Shown: positions 1-9,745 of the stretch, piece after piece
Layout: the number at the start of each line of letters is the position of its first letter
How positions within the stretch are numbered: the first letter of the stretch is position 1
From: Pseudomonas sivasensis
Lineage (GTDB): Bacteria; Pseudomonadota; Gammaproteobacteria; Pseudomonadales; Pseudomonadaceae
Assembly (NCBI RefSeq): GCF_013778505.1
Contig: NZ_JAAOWU010000001.1
Span: forward strand, 124,001-188,000
Reading direction: 5' to 3'
Length of the DNA stretch: 64,000 nucleotides
The notes under the pieces: generated by a model
What the model was told of the DNA's origin: nothing
What the model saw: only the letters and a program-made list of their open reading frames with translations
The model's database searches: none
Made by a program: the position numbers and the translations under genes

Positions 1-16
1 GTAAACCACAATCAAC

Positions 17-108
17 ATGTGGGAGGGGGCTTGCCCCCGATAGCGGTGTATCAGCCAATGTGTTCAGTGACTGACACTCTGCAATCGGGGGCAAGCCCCC
101 TCCCACAT
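17..108. repeat. REPIN-like pair of inverted REP palindromes
   Basis: Two head-to-head copies of a G-rich palindrome (ATGTGGGAGGGGGCTTGCCC at the left, its complement at the right) flank a spacer of about 40 bp. It lies downstream of the cold-shock gene. The same element recurs at 27706, 41013, 43980 and 59312. REP doublets of this kind are moved by RAYT transposases in fluorescent pseudomonads; none is encoded here. Confidence 0.85.
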
Positions 109-138
109 GGGTTCTGCGGTGTGTAACAAAAACCCGTA

Positions 139-348
139 TTACAAACCGACCACATCCTCCGCCTGCAAGCCCTTCTCGCCGGTCACCACGGCGTATTCCA
201 CCTGCTGGCCCTCGGCCAGGGAACGGTGGCCATCACCGCGAATAGCGCGGTAGTGCACGAACACATCCTTGCCATCTTCACGCTGAATAAAGCCATAGCC
301 CTTTGCATCGTTGAACCACTTCACATTACCGGTTTCGCGCGTTGCCAT
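139..348 (-). CDS. Cold-shock-domain protein (CspA family)
   Basis: A 69-residue single cold-shock domain, the normal length. The nucleic-acid-binding motifs RNP1 (KGYGFI) and RNP2 (VFVHY) are both present, so it should bind single-stranded RNA or DNA as a chaperone in the cytoplasm. The start is the ATG at 348, which has a GGGAG ribosome site 8 bases upstream; an in-frame start five codons further up has none. The promoter is separate (405–432), and the leader of roughly 50 bases is shorter than in cold-inducible E. coli cspA. Which of the several Pseudomonas Csp paralogues it is cannot be told from sequence alone. Confidence 0.93.
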   Translation of the reverse strand: MATRETGNVKWFNDAKGYGFIQREDGKDVFVHYRAIRGDGHRSLAEGQQVEYAVVTGEKGLQAEDVVGL

Positions 349-404
349 CTGTCTTACTCCCACGTACGTTTTTTTATTGTTGAGTCAGTCGCGTTGAACT
401 GCCG

Positions 405-432
405 AGTATAAGACAGGCTCAAAAACGATCAA
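405..432 (-). promoter_or_regulatory. Probable sigma-70 promoter of the cold-shock gene
   Basis: On the minus strand TTGATC (427–432) and TATACT (405–410) are separated by 16 bases, a good -35/-10 pair about 55 bases before the cold-shock start codon. The plsB gene diverges from the same gap. Confidence 0.5.
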
Positions 433-532
433 CTCAAGTTTACATCGCTGCTTTTTTGCCGATTTTCGGCGAATACGGCACACTACGCGCCCGAGCGCCT
501 GCTCGGTTTTTTCCACTTGAAGCAGCTCGCCT

Positions 533-3037
533 ATGACCCGCTCCCCGTTCCGCCGTCTGGTGTTTGGCACCTTGCGCCGACTGTTGTACCTCTGGGTTCG
601 CTCGGAAACGATCAACCAGTCGTCCCTTACCCTCAACCTGGACCGCAGCCGGCCGGTGTTCTACGTCCTGCAATCGCCCTCCCTCACCGAATTGGCGGTG
701 GTCGATGCCGAGTGCACCAAGGCCGGCCTGCCGCGCCCGGTGCTGCCAGTATCGGTTGGCCCGTTGATGGAGCCGGCGGCGTTCTTCTACCTCACGCCTG
801 AACCGGACTGGCTCGGCCGTCAGGACAAGCGCGGCGCGCCGCCCACCCTGACTCGCCTGGTCAACACCCTGAGCGAACACGCCGAAGAGAATGCACAAAT
901 CATTCCGGTCAGTGTGTTCTGGGGCCAAACCCCGGCGAGCGAGTCCAGCCCGTGGAAACTGCTGTTTGCCGACAGTTGGGCCGTCACCGGCCGTCTACGC
1001 CGTCTGTTGAGCATCCTGATTCTTGGTCGCAAGACCCGTGTGCAATTCTCCGCGCCCATCAACCTGCGTGAATTGATCGAGCACAATAAAGGGCACGAAC
1101 GCACTGTGCGCATGGCCCAGCGCATCCTGCGTGTGCACTTTCGTAACCTGAAGACAGCCGTAATCGGCCCCGACCTGTCTCACCGCCGCAACCTGGTCAA
1201 AGGCCTGGTGAATATGCCGCTGGTGCGTCAGGCGATCCTGGATGAAGCCGAACGGGAAAAAATCAGCCCCGAAAAAGCCAAGGCCCAGGCCCTGCGCTAT
1301 GGCAACGAAATCGCCTCGGACTACACCTACACCGCGATCCGCTTCCTCGAAGTGGTGCTGAGTTGGTTCTGGAACAAAATCTACGACGGCATCAAGGTCA
1401 ATAACATCGAGGGCGTGCAAAAGGTTGCCCAAGGCTACGAGGTGATTTACGTGCCTTGCCACCGCAGCCATATCGACTACCTGCTGCTGTCCTACCTGCT
1501 GTTCAAGAATGGCCTGACCCCGCCGCATATCGCCGCGGGCATCAACCTGAACATGCCGGTGATCGGCAGTTTGCTGCGCCGTGGCGGGGCGTTTTTCATG
1601 CGCCGCACCTTCAAGGGCAACCCGCTGTACACCTCGGTGTTCAACGAATACCTGCACACCCTGTTCACCAAGGGTTTCCCGGTTGAGTACTTCGTCGAAG
1701 GCGGACGCTCGCGTACCGGGCGCATGCTGCAACCGAAGACCGGGATGCTGGCGATCACGCTGCGAAGTTTCCTGCGCTCCTCGCGTATGCCAATTGTGTT
1801 TGTGCCGGTGTATATCGGCTATGAACGCGTGCTGGAAGGCCGGACCTACCTCGGAGAACTACGCGGCGCGAGCAAGAAGAAGGAGTCGATTTTCGACATT
1901 TTCAAAGTGGTCGGCGCGCTCAAGCAGCGCTTTGGCCAGGTCGCGGTCAACTTCGGCGAGCCGATCAAGCTGGCGGAATTCCTCGACAGCGAACAACCCG
2001 ACTGGCGCACACAGGAACTGTCCCCGAACTACAAGCCGGCGTGGCTCAACGAAACCACCAACCGCCTCAGCGAGCGGGTGGCCCGCCACTTGAACGAAGC
2101 GGCGGCGGTGAACCCGGTGAACCTAGTGGCCCTGGCGCTGCTGTCCACCACACGCCTGGCGTTGGACGAACAGGCCATGGCCCGCCAATTGGACCTGTAC
2201 CTCGCGCTGCTGCGCCGCGTGCCTTACTCACCCCACACCACTCTGCCCGAGGGGGATGGCCTGGCGCTGATCAAGCACGTCAAGGACATGGACCTGCTGT
2301 CAGAACAGAGCGACGCCCTCGGCAAGATTGTCTACCTGGACGAGCAGCACGCCGTCCTGATGACCTACTACCGCAACAACGTGCTGCACATCTTTGCCCT
2401 GCCGGCGCTGCTGGCGAGTTTTTTCCAGAGCAGTTCGCGGATGAGCCGCGAACAAATTCTGCGCTACACCCACGCGCTGTACCCATACCTGCAATCGGAG
2501 CTGTTTATCCGCTGGTCGCTGGAGGAGTTGGACACTGTCGTCGACCAGTGGCTGGAAGCCTTTGTCGAACAAGGTCTGCTGCGCTTCGAAAACAACGTGT
2601 ACTTGCGCCCGGCGCCAAGCTCGCGGCAATTCGTACTGCTGACGCTGCTGTCCAAGAGCATCGCCCAGACCCTGCAACGCTTCTACATGGCAATCTCGCT
2701 GCTGCTCAACAGCGGCCAGAACACCATCAGCGCCGAAGAGCTGGAGGACCTGTGCACGATCATGGCCCAGCGCCTGTCGATCCTGCACGGCCTCAATGCC
2801 CCGGAGTTCTTCGACAAGAGCCTTTTCCGACACTTCATCCAGACACTGCTGGAACAAGATGTGCTGCGTCGCGATGAGGCCGGCAAACTGAGTTATCACG
2901 ATCTGCTCGGCGAACTGGCAGAAGGCGCGGCCAAACGGGTGTTGCCGGCTGAGATTCGCCTGTCGATTCGCCAGGTGGCCCTGCATCGTGTTGATGGCGC
3001 AGCCGAACAACCGGATGAGCCTGAAGAAACCCGCTAG
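533..3037 (+). CDS. plsB: Glycerol-3-phosphate 1-O-acyltransferase PlsB
   Basis: PlsB transfers a fatty acyl group from acyl-ACP or acyl-CoA to sn-1 of glycerol-3-phosphate, the first step of phospholipid synthesis, at the inner membrane. The protein has 834 residues, the expected length for Pseudomonas. The acyltransferase motif I HX4D is HRSHID at residues 310–315, and the substrate motif [10 protein letters not shown] follows about 80 residues later. The long N-terminal and C-terminal regions typical of PlsB (as opposed to short PlsC) are present. The ribosome site before the ATG at 533 is weak. The gene is monocistronic or leads into the lipoprotein gene 51 bases downstream. Confidence 0.96.
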   Translation: MTRSPFRRLVFGTLRRLLYLWVRSETINQSSLTLNLDRSRPVFYVLQSPSLTELAVVDAECTKAGLPRPVLPVSVGPLMEPAAFFYLTPEPDWLGRQDKRGAPPTLTRLVNTLSEHAEENAQIIPVSVFWGQTPASESSPWKLLFADSWAVTGRLRRLLSILILGRKTRVQFSAPINLRELIEHNKGHERTVRMAQRILRVHFRNLKTAVIGPDLSHRRNLVKGLVNMPLVRQAILDEAEREKISPEKAKAQALRYGNEIASDYTYTAIRFLEVVLSWFWNKIYDGIKVNNIEGVQKVAQGYEVIYVPCHRSHIDYLLLSYLLFKNGLTPPHIAAGINLNMPVIGSLLRRGGAFFMRRTFKGNPLYTSVFNEYLHTLFTKGFPVEYFVEGGRSRTGRMLQPKTGMLAITLRSFLRSSRMPIVFVPVYIGYERVLEGRTYLGELRGASKKKESIFDIFKVVGALKQRFGQVAVNFGEPIKLAEFLDSEQPDWRTQELSPNYKPAWLNETTNRLSERVARHLNEAAAVNPVNLVALALLSTTRLALDEQAMARQLDLYLALLRRVPYSPHTTLPEGDGLALIKHVKDMDLLSEQSDALGKIVYLDEQHAVLMTYYRNNVLHIFALPALLASFFQSSSRMSREQILRYTHALYPYLQSELFIRWSLEELDTVVDQWLEAFVEQGLLRFENNVYLRPAPSSRQFVLLTLLSKSIAQTLQRFYMAISLLLNSGQNTISAEELEDLCTIMAQRLSILHGLNAPEFFDKSLFRHFIQTLLEQDVLRRDEAGKLSYHDLLGELAEGAAKRVLPAEIRLSIRQVALHRVDGAAEQPDEPEETR

Positions 3038-3088
3038 ATTGAATAAGGCGCCAGCGGGAAGCTGGCGTCGCTGACAAGGAGCCGCACC

Positions 3089-3490
3089 ATGAAAAAGATC
3101 ATCCTCCTGAGCCTGACCGCCCTGCTGGGAGCTTGCCAATCCATGACCCCTGCCCCCAAGGCCAGCCTCGATGGCGAAGTGTTTTACCTGCAACGCATCG
3201 CCCTGCCGCCAACAGCAACCTTGAGTGTCAGCCTGCAGGACGTGTCCCTTATGGACGCCCCGGCCGTGATCCTTGCGGAACAGAAAGGCCCGATCAAAGG
3301 CCAGGTACCGCTGCCGTTTCACCTGAATTACGACCCGGCACAGATTAAACCGGGCCACAGTTATTCGGTGAGTGCTCGCATCGAACAGGATGGCAAGCTA
3401 CTGTTTATCACTACCGAACGTCACGCCGTGCAGCTCAACGGCCAGGATCCGCAGCCGCTGCGCCTGCGGGTTGATGCGGTCGCACACTGA
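3089..3490 (+). CDS. YbaY-like small lipoprotein
   Basis: A 133-residue protein with a lipoprotein signal peptide and lipobox LGAC (Cys16). The rest is a YbaY-type beta domain: L-x-Y/F-x-R-I-A-L-P-P near residue 33, then VSLQDVS and a PFHLNYDP segment. The family has no proven function; it is predicted to sit in the envelope, probably at the inner leaflet of the outer membrane because residue +2 is Gln and not Asp. AAGGAG stands just before the ATG. It lies 51 bases after plsB and 27 before the DUF4197 gene, so the three may share transcripts. Confidence 0.82.
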   Translation: MKKIILLSLTALLGACQSMTPAPKASLDGEVFYLQRIALPPTATLSVSLQDVSLMDAPAVILAEQKGPIKGQVPLPFHLNYDPAQIKPGHSYSVSARIEQDGKLLFITTERHAVQLNGQDPQPLRLRVDAVAH

Positions 3491-3517
3491 TATTTTCCAG
3501 ATCATAAGGAAGCGCAA

Positions 3518-4207
3518 ATGCTCCGTAACTCCCTTCGCCTCACTGCTCTGTGTGCCGGCCTGCTGCTCGGCGCCAACGCCATGGCCCTGGACCTGAGTAG
3601 CCTGTCCCAAGGCGACGCCAGCGGCGGCCTTAAGGATGCCCTGACCCAAGGCGCACAGATCGCAGTGAAACAACTGGGCAAACCCGGCGGTTTCAGCGAC
3701 AACCCTGAAGTGAAGATCGGCCTGCCGGGCAAACTGGGCAAAGTTGCCGAGAAGTTGAAAATGTTCGGCATGGGCGACCAGGTTACGCAACTGGAAACCA
3801 GCATGAACAAAGCGGCTGAAACCGCTGTGACCCAGGCACAGCCGATCCTGGTCAACGCCGTGAAAAACATGAGCGTGACCGACGCTAAAGGCATTCTCAG
3901 CGGCGGCCAGGATTCGGCCACCCAATACCTGAACAAAAGCTCGCGCGATGCAATCCGCGCCAAGTTCCTGCCGATCGTCAAGGCCGCTACGGATAAGGTC
4001 GGCGTGGCCCAGCAGTACAACGCCCTGGCGGGCAAAGCGGCAGCCTTTGGTGCGGTGGATGCCAAGAGCGCCAACGTCGAAAACTACGTGACCGAACAGG
4101 CGCTGGATGGTTTGTTCAAGATGATTGCGCAGCAGGAAGAGACGATTCGCAAGAACCCGGCCGCTGCAGCGACGAGTTTGGCGAAGAAGGTGTTTGGAGC
4201 ACTATAA
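3518..4207 (+). CDS. DUF4197 family exported protein
   Basis: A 229-residue protein with a cleavable signal peptide (about residues 1–23, ending ANAMA) and a mainly helical mature part. The pattern ALTQGAQIAVKQLG near the N-terminus and KGILSGGQDSATQYL near residue 130 is that of DUF4197, periplasmic proteins of unknown function. AAGGAAG precedes the ATG at 3518. It follows the lipoprotein gene by 27 bases and ends at a hairpin shared with the convergent LysE gene. I know of no biochemical role for the family. Confidence 0.85.
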   Translation: MLRNSLRLTALCAGLLLGANAMALDLSSLSQGDASGGLKDALTQGAQIAVKQLGKPGGFSDNPEVKIGLPGKLGKVAEKLKMFGMGDQVTQLETSMNKAAETAVTQAQPILVNAVKNMSVTDAKGILSGGQDSATQYLNKSSRDAIRAKFLPIVKAATDKVGVAQQYNALAGKAAAFGAVDAKSANVENYVTEQALDGLFKMIAQQEETIRKNPAAAATSLAKKVFGAL

Positions 4208-4218
4208 GCTGCGCGAGG

Positions 4219-4243
4219 ATCGCTCCCTGCAACGGGGAGCGAT
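4219..4243. terminator. Hairpin between convergent genes
   Basis: ATCGCTCCC and its complement form a 9-bp stem around a short loop, between the stop of the DUF4197 gene (+) and the stop of the LysE gene (-). There is no long T tract on either side, so it may be a weak two-way terminator. Confidence 0.5.
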
Positions 4244-4244
4244 T

Positions 4245-4838
4245 CTAGTGAAAAACTGAATCGGCCAGTCGGCCCATCATCAAGGTTGCGAAGCAGCCAA
4301 TGGCAATCGACGTGATTCGATTGATCTTCAAGGGCGTGAGCCAACTCTTCTGCATCCCTTCGAAGCGACTCCCCAACAACACCCAAGCGGCCCCTACCGG
4401 CACAACCACCAACGCCAATAACCCCATGAACTCGGCATAACCTTGCGCGGCGGTGAACGTATTGGACGGAGCGATAAAGGAAACGATCAGCAAGCCCTTG
4501 GGATTCATGACCGTCAACAAAAAGAAGTACAACCCGGTGAAGCGATCTTTGCCAGGGCTGATCTCGCTGTTCTTGCGCTGCCACAATTTGCACGACACAT
4601 ACAGCAGGTAGCACGCCGCCGCCAGTTGCGTCGCCTTCAACGCCCACGGTGAAAACGCCGCGAGATAGAGAAGCGCCACACCCCATGCCGACACTTGCAG
4701 CAAATACGCCAGGCACTCGATTAGCACGAGCTTGCAGGATGCCCGAAACCCGAACAACACACCTGCGCGAAACAGCAGGGTGTTGGTAGGGCCAGGGGCA
4801 AGCAGTAGCAATATCAGGGCTGAAACAGTGGCCAACAT
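4245..4838 (-). CDS. LysE/RhtB family amino-acid exporter
   Basis: A 197-residue inner-membrane protein with about six transmembrane segments, the size and layout of LysE/RhtB exporters. The N-terminus carries the family motif APGPTNTLLF at residues 14–23. The substrate cannot be told from sequence; amino acids or small derivatives are usual. The start is the ATG at 4838, two bases after the stop of the RND pump gene, so translation is probably coupled and the exporter is the last gene of the pump operon. That linkage is unusual and suggests a shared inducer or substrate class. Confidence 0.88.
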   Translation of the reverse strand: MLATVSALILLLLAPGPTNTLLFRAGVLFGFRASCKLVLIECLAYLLQVSAWGVALLYLAAFSPWALKATQLAAACYLLYVSCKLWQRKNSEISPGKDRFTGLYFFLLTVMNPKGLLIVSFIAPSNTFTAAQGYAEFMGLLALVVVPVGAAWVLLGSRFEGMQKSWLTPLKINRITSIAIGCFATLMMGRLADSVFH

Positions 4839-4840
4839 GG

Positions 4841-7800
4841 TTACGCGACGTCCTTCCTCACTTTGAACCACGCAGCATACAGTGCCGGCAGGAACAATAG
4901 CGTCAACGCCGTCGCCACAATCAGCCCGCCCATGATCGCCACCGCCATCGGTCCGAAGAACACACTGCGAGACAGCGGGATCATCGCCAATACCGCCGCG
5001 AGTGCCGTCAGCACAATCGGGCGGAAGCGTCGGACGGTGGCTTCGATAATCGCCTGCCACGGCGCCAGGCCAGCCTTGATGTCTTGCTCGATCTGGTCCA
5101 CCAAGATCACCGAGTTGCGCATGATCATGCCCGACAAGGCGATGGTCCCTAACATGGCTACGAAGCCAAAGGGCTGACGAAACACCAGCAGGAACAGCGT
5201 GACGCCGATCAAACCCAGCGGCGCCGTGAGAAACACCATTGCCGTGCGTGAGAAGCTGCGCAGTTGCAGCATCAGCAAGGTCAGCACCACCACAATAAAC
5301 AGCGGCACGCCGGCCTTCACCGAGTTCTGCCCGCGGGCGGAGTCCTCGACGGTACCGCCGACGTCCAGCAGGTAGCCATCCGGCAGTTCGGCCCGCACGC
5401 CTTCGAGGGTCGGCAGGATCTGCTGCACCAGCGTCGCCGGTTGTTCCTTGCCATAGATGTCGGCGCGCACGGTGACCGTCGGCAGGCGATTACGGTGCCA
5501 GATGATGCCTTCCTCGAATCCGTATTCGAGGGTGGCGATCTGCGACAGGGCCACGCTTTTGCCGTTGTCGGTCGGCACCGCCAGGCTAGGCAGCAGCGAC
5601 AGTTCGGTGCGTTCGTGGACCGTGCCGCGCAGGAGGATCTCGATCAATTCGTTGTCCTCCCGGTATTGGCTGACGCTTGAGCCGGTGAGTGAACTCTGCA
5701 GGAATTTCGACAGGTTGGCAGTGCTCACACCAAGGGCGCGGGCGCGGTCCTGGTCGATGTTCAGGTAGACAATTTTGCTCGGCTCTTCCCAGTCCAAGTG
5801 AACGTTGACCACGTGGGTATTTTCGCGAACCTTGGCGGCAACTTTCCGTGCAAGGGCGCGAACTTCCTCGATGTGTTCGCCGGTCACGCGAAACTGCACC
5901 GGATAACCCACGGGTGGGCCGTTTTCCAGGCGGGTGACGCGCGAACGCAGGTCGGGAAATTGTTCGTTGAGGGTTGCGATCAGCCAGGTGCGCAGGCTTT
6001 CGCGCTCTTCGATGGTTTTGGCCAGCACCACAAATTGCGCAAAGCTCGCGGCGGGCAGTTGCTGATCCAACGGCAAGTAGAAACGCGGCGAACCGGTGCC
6101 GACGTAAGCCACGTAGTTCTCGATGCCGGCATGGTCCTTGAGCAAGGCTTCCAGGCGCTTGACCTGATCGGCAGTGTTGCTCAGGGACGCGCCTTCGGCC
6201 AGTTTCAGGTCGACCATCAGTTCCTGGCGCCCCGAGGCCGGAAAGAACTGCTGTGGCACAAAGCGAAATAGCGCCACTGAGCCGATAAACAGCAGCAGTG
6301 TCAGTACGATCACGGTTTTACGTCGAGTGACACACCACTCCACCAAACGCCTTACGCGCTGGTAGAACGGCGTTCCGTAGGGATCCGGGCCCTCAGCGCC
6401 ATGTTTGGCTGCGTGAATTTTCGCCAGGTCCGGCAGGAGCTTTTCCCCCAGGTATGGCACGAACACCACCGCGGCGACCCACGAGGCCAGCAACGCGATG
6501 GTCACCACCTGGAAAATCGAACGGGTGTATTCGCCGGTGCTCGATTGCGCAGTGGCAATCGGCAGGAAACCTGCCGCCGTAATCAGCGTGCCGGTGAGCA
6601 TCGGGAAGGCGGTGCTGGTCCAGGCGAAACTGGCGGCCTTGAGCCGGTCGTAGCCCTGCTCCATTTTGATTGCCATCATTTCCACGGCGATGATCGCGTC
6701 ATCCACCAGCAAACCGAGGGCGAGTACCAGTGCGCCGAGGGAAATCTTGTGCAGGCCAATGCCGAGGTAATACATGGTGGCGAAGGTCATCGCCAGCACC
6801 AACGGAATCGCCAGGGCCACCACCATGCCGGTGCGTAGGCCGAGAGAGAAGAAGCTCACCAGCAATACGATCGCCAATGCCTCAGCCAACACCTGCACAA
6901 ATTCCCCGACACTGGTTTTCACCGCTGCCGGTTGGTCCGACACCTTGCGCAACTCCATGCCTGCCGGAAGGTTCTTCTGCAAACGTGCGAATTCGCCTTC
7001 TAGCGCCTTGCCCAATATCAGGATATCGCCGCCGTCGCGCATGGCCACGGCCAGGCCGATTGCATCGGCGCCCATGTAACGCATGCGCGGTGCCGGCGGA
7101 TCGTTGAAGCCACGGTGAATGTCAGCTACATCGCCGATACGAAAGGTCCGGTCGCCCACTCGAATCGGAAAGTCGCGGATCTCCTCCACTGTCTTGAAGT
7201 TGCCCGACACACGCAGTTGCACGCGCTCGCTCGGGGTTTCAAAGAAGCCGGCCGTGGACACCGCGTTCTGTTCCTGCAACGCCTGCTGAACCGCTGCCAA
7301 TGGCAGGCCGAGGGTGGCGAGCTTGAGGTTGGACAGCTCGATCCAGATTTTCTCATCCTGTAGGCCGAGTAATTCCACCTTGCCCACATCCGCTACCCGT
7401 TGCAGCTGAATCTGGATGCGGTCGGCGTAATCCTTGAGCACGGCATAGTCGAAACCGTTGCCGGTCAGCGCATAGATATTGCCGAAGGTGGTGCCGAATT
7501 CATCATTGAAAAACGGACCCTGGATATCCGGCGGCAAGGTCTGACGGATGTCGCTGATCTTCTTGCGCACCTGGTACCACAGCTCAGGAATCTGCGCCGA
7601 GTGCATGGAGTCGCGGGCAATGAAGGTAACCGTGGACTCGCCAGGGCGCGAGAACGAGACAATGCGCTCGTACTCGCCGGTTTCCATCAGTTTCTTCTCG
7701 ATGCGCTCGGTGACTTGACGCGAGACTTCCTGGGCCGTAGCACCGGGCCAGTTGGTCTTGATCACCATGGCTTTGAAGGTGAATGGCGGGTCTTCACTTT

Positions 7801-7906
7801 GTCCCAGCTTGGTGTAGGACAAGGTGCCAACCACGGCCAGCAGGATCATCAGGAACAGTACGATCTGGCGATTACGCAACGCCCATTCGGAAAGATTGAA
7901 ACCCAT
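4841..7906 (-). CDS. RND efflux pump, inner-membrane permease
   Basis: A 1021-residue AcrB/MdtB-type proton-driven pump, the usual RND length. A transmembrane helix near residues 12–32 is followed by the first large periplasmic domain, a helix bundle from about 335, the second periplasmic domain and a last helix bundle from about 860. The proton-relay Asp pair is present in GLLVDDAIIAVE. It would form a tripartite pump with the adaptor encoded six bases upstream (7913–9013); no outer-membrane channel gene is in the cluster, so a TolC/OprM-type protein from elsewhere is needed. The DPPFTFK segment near residue 38 is typical of a subgroup paired with short lipoprotein adaptors. Substrate unknown. 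Confidence 0.95.
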   Translation of the reverse strand: MGFNLSEWALRNRQIVLFLMILLAVVGTLSYTKLGQSEDPPFTFKAMVIKTNWPGATAQEVSRQVTERIEKKLMETGEYERIVSFSRPGESTVTFIARDSMHSAQIPELWYQVRKKISDIRQTLPPDIQGPFFNDEFGTTFGNIYALTGNGFDYAVLKDYADRIQIQLQRVADVGKVELLGLQDEKIWIELSNLKLATLGLPLAAVQQALQEQNAVSTAGFFETPSERVQLRVSGNFKTVEEIRDFPIRVGDRTFRIGDVADIHRGFNDPPAPRMRYMGADAIGLAVAMRDGGDILILGKALEGEFARLQKNLPAGMELRKVSDQPAAVKTSVGEFVQVLAEALAIVLLVSFFSLGLRTGMVVALAIPLVLAMTFATMYYLGIGLHKISLGALVLALGLLVDDAIIAVEMMAIKMEQGYDRLKAASFAWTSTAFPMLTGTLITAAGFLPIATAQSSTGEYTRSIFQVVTIALLASWVAAVVFVPYLGEKLLPDLAKIHAAKHGAEGPDPYGTPFYQRVRRLVEWCVTRRKTVIVLTLLLFIGSVALFRFVPQQFFPASGRQELMVDLKLAEGASLSNTADQVKRLEALLKDHAGIENYVAYVGTGSPRFYLPLDQQLPAASFAQFVVLAKTIEERESLRTWLIATLNEQFPDLRSRVTRLENGPPVGYPVQFRVTGEHIEEVRALARKVAAKVRENTHVVNVHLDWEEPSKIVYLNIDQDRARALGVSTANLSKFLQSSLTGSSVSQYREDNELIEILLRGTVHERTELSLLPSLAVPTDNGKSVALSQIATLEYGFEEGIIWHRNRLPTVTVRADIYGKEQPATLVQQILPTLEGVRAELPDGYLLDVGGTVEDSARGQNSVKAGVPLFIVVVLTLLMLQLRSFSRTAMVFLTAPLGLIGVTLFLLVFRQPFGFVAMLGTIALSGMIMRNSVILVDQIEQDIKAGLAPWQAIIEATVRRFRPIVLTALAAVLAMIPLSRSVFFGPMAVAIMGGLIVATALTLLFLPALYAAWFKVRKDVA

Positions 7907-7912
7907 CGGGGA

Positions 7913-9013
7913 CTACTCCTTGGCCGCCAGATTCACGACACGGTTGGAGCGATCCACCGGGCGCACTTGCTGGCCCTCGTGGAGCACATGCACGCCCGCG
8001 GCGACCACCCAATCGGTGGGCTTCAAGCCTTCCAGCACCGGAACGGTATTTTCGCCGAAGGCGCCAATGCGCACCGGTACGCGCTTGAGGGTATTGTCCG
8101 TTTCCACACGCCAGACGTAAGACGCGCCATTCTCCGCGCTGAGGGCAGACAGCGGCACCGACAGCGGAACGACACCCTCGGTCTGTATGAATACGCGAGC
8201 GCTTTGGCCCAATTCCGCCGGGACTTTACCGCCGGTAAACGCCACTCGGGCGGCAAAGGTGCGCGATTTTGGATCGGCTGCGGGAGACAGTTCACGGATG
8301 CGTCCGGTAAAACGCTGGTCCGGCTGGCTCCACAACTCCACGGCTACCGGCTGACCGATCTTGAAGCGACCAAAGCCTTGTTCGGGCAGGCTAATGAGCA
8401 CTTCGCGCTCGCCATCGGTGGCCAGGGTGAACACGGTTTGGCCAGCCGACACCACTTGGCCGACCTCCACGGCGCGCTTGGCGACGACTCCATCCTGCGG
8501 GGCACGGAGCACGGCGTAACCGGCTTGGTTGCTGGCCACGTCGAATTCGGCCTTGATCTGCTTGAGGCGCGCTTCGCCGGATCGGTAGAGGTTTTCGGAA
8601 TTGTCGTACTGAGAACGGCTGACCATCTGACGGTCCATCAGGGTCTTATAGCGATCGCGCTCGGCGCGGACCAGGCTCAGGTTAGCTTGGGCAGCGGCGA
8701 CTTGGGCGCGGGTAGCCTCCAATTGCAGGCGCACGTCCTGGGGGTCGAGTTCCGCCAACGGTTGGTTGGCCTTGACGCGTTCACCCTCTTCAACCAGGCG
8801 TTTGCTGACTTTGCCACCGATGCGAAAGGCCAGGTCCGGCTCATAGCGAGCCCGCACTTCTCCGGGGTAGCTGTCCATCGACTGTGCCGACGGTTGCGGT
8901 TGCACCACCATGGCAGGGCGGACGGTGATCTGGGCCGGTTCTTCATGGCCGCAGGCGGCCAACATTAAGACCAGGCTGACAGGCAACGCAAAGGGCAGGA
9001 AAGTGCTGCGCAT
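7913..9013 (-). CDS. RND efflux periplasmic adaptor lipoprotein (HlyD/MFP family)
   Basis: A 366-residue membrane-fusion protein. It has a lipoprotein signal peptide with lipobox LAAC (Cys21), a biotinyl-lipoyl-like half motif (PGEVRARYEPDLAFRIGGK), an alpha-helical hairpin around residues 100–165, the second lipoyl half (VLRAPQDGVVAKR) and a beta-barrel. It links the RND permease to an outer-membrane channel in the periplasm. First gene of the pump operon; its promoter overlaps the palindromic operator at 9051–9064, facing a TetR gene. Confidence 0.94.
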   Translation of the reverse strand: MRSTFLPFALPVSLVLMLAACGHEEPAQITVRPAMVVQPQPSAQSMDSYPGEVRARYEPDLAFRIGGKVSKRLVEEGERVKANQPLAELDPQDVRLQLEATRAQVAAAQANLSLVRAERDRYKTLMDRQMVSRSQYDNSENLYRSGEARLKQIKAEFDVASNQAGYAVLRAPQDGVVAKRAVEVGQVVSAGQTVFTLATDGEREVLISLPEQGFGRFKIGQPVAVELWSQPDQRFTGRIRELSPAADPKSRTFAARVAFTGGKVPAELGQSARVFIQTEGVVPLSVPLSALSAENGASYVWRVETDNTLKRVPVRIGAFGENTVPVLEGLKPTDWVVAAGVHVLHEGQQVRPVDRSNRVVNLAAKE

Positions 9014-9047
9014 GCTGAAGGACCTTTCGCAAATGAAGCTAGGAATA

Positions 9048-9095
9048 ATTATACTGGCCAGTATGTTATTAATACCAAACTCACCAGTCCAGTAT
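9048..9095. promoter_or_regulatory. Divergent promoter and TetR operator of the RND operon
   Basis: ATACTGGCCAGTAT (9051–9064) is a perfect 14-bp palindrome. It overlaps a consensus -10 TATAAT for the pump operon (minus strand, 9048–9053). A second, partial site CCAGTCCAGTAT (9084–9095) repeats the half site immediately before the regulator's ribosome site. The layout fits repression of both genes by the TetR protein, with bound repressor covering the -10 box. Confidence 0.75.
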
Positions 9096-9106
9096 TAAAG
9101 GTGAAA

Positions 9107-9742
9107 ATGTCCGACAATCGCGTTAACACCAATAGCCCCGGGCGTCCCAAGGACATGGCAAAACGCCAGGCAATTCTTCAGGCAGCGAAAACTCTGTTTT
9201 TGGGGAATGGTTATGCCAGCACCAGCATGGATGCCGTAGCCCTTGAGGCAGGCGTGTCGAAACTGACCGTCTACAGCCACTTCACCGACAAAGAGACCTT
9301 GTTCACCGCCGCCGTGGTGGCGACATGCGAAGAGCAGCTACCGGTGATGTACTTCGAGCTGCCTGAGGGCATGCCAGTCGAGACGGTGTTGCTGAATATC
9401 GCGCGCGGTTTTCATCGGCTGATCAACAGCGAGGAGTCGGTGAACCTGCATCGTTTGATGATGACCACCGGCAATCAGGACGTGAAACTCTCAAAGATCT
9501 TTTTCGAAGCCGGGCCCATGCGCATGCTCCAGGGTATGGAGCGCCTGCTCAGTAAGATCGACCAGAGCGGTGCCCTGAGCATCGACAAACCTTTCACTGC
9601 GGCCGAGCACTTCTTCTGCCTGCTCAAGGGCACGGCAAATTTCTGCCTGCTGTATGGCTGCGGCGGGCATCTGAGTGAACACGCCGCCGAAGCCCATGTG
9701 CAGGAGGTAGTAGGGTTGTTTATGCGGGCGTACAGGCCTTGA
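9107..9742 (+). CDS. TetR/AcrR family repressor of the RND operon
   Basis: A 211-residue one-component regulator. The N-terminal TetR DNA-binding domain runs over residues 15–62 with the signature STSMDAVALEAGVSKLTVYS and a YSHFTDKETLF segment; the C-terminal domain is the ligand and dimer domain. I chose the ATG at 9107 because AAAGG ends 5 bases before it; the GTG at 9101 overlaps that ribosome site. The gene diverges from the pump operon across 93 bases that hold the palindromic operator, so it most likely represses the pump and itself. Ligand unknown. Confidence 0.93.
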   Translation: MSDNRVNTNSPGRPKDMAKRQAILQAAKTLFLGNGYASTSMDAVALEAGVSKLTVYSHFTDKETLFTAAVVATCEEQLPVMYFELPEGMPVETVLLNIARGFHRLINSEESVNLHRLMMTTGNQDVKLSKIFFEAGPMRMLQGMERLLSKIDQSGALSIDKPFTAAEHFFCLLKGTANFCLLYGCGGHLSEHAAEAHVQEVVGLFMRAYRP

Positions 9743-9745
9743 ACA

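Noticed and set aside
995..3358. Minus-strand frames opposite plsB
   Set aside because: Antisense shadows of plsB and of the following lipoprotein gene.
7400..8968. Plus-strand frame of 522 codons across the RND and adaptor genes
   Set aside because: Antisense to two clear genes and their junction.
9101..9106. GTG start two codons earlier for the TetR gene
   Set aside because: It overlaps the AAAGG ribosome site that is well spaced for the ATG at 9107.
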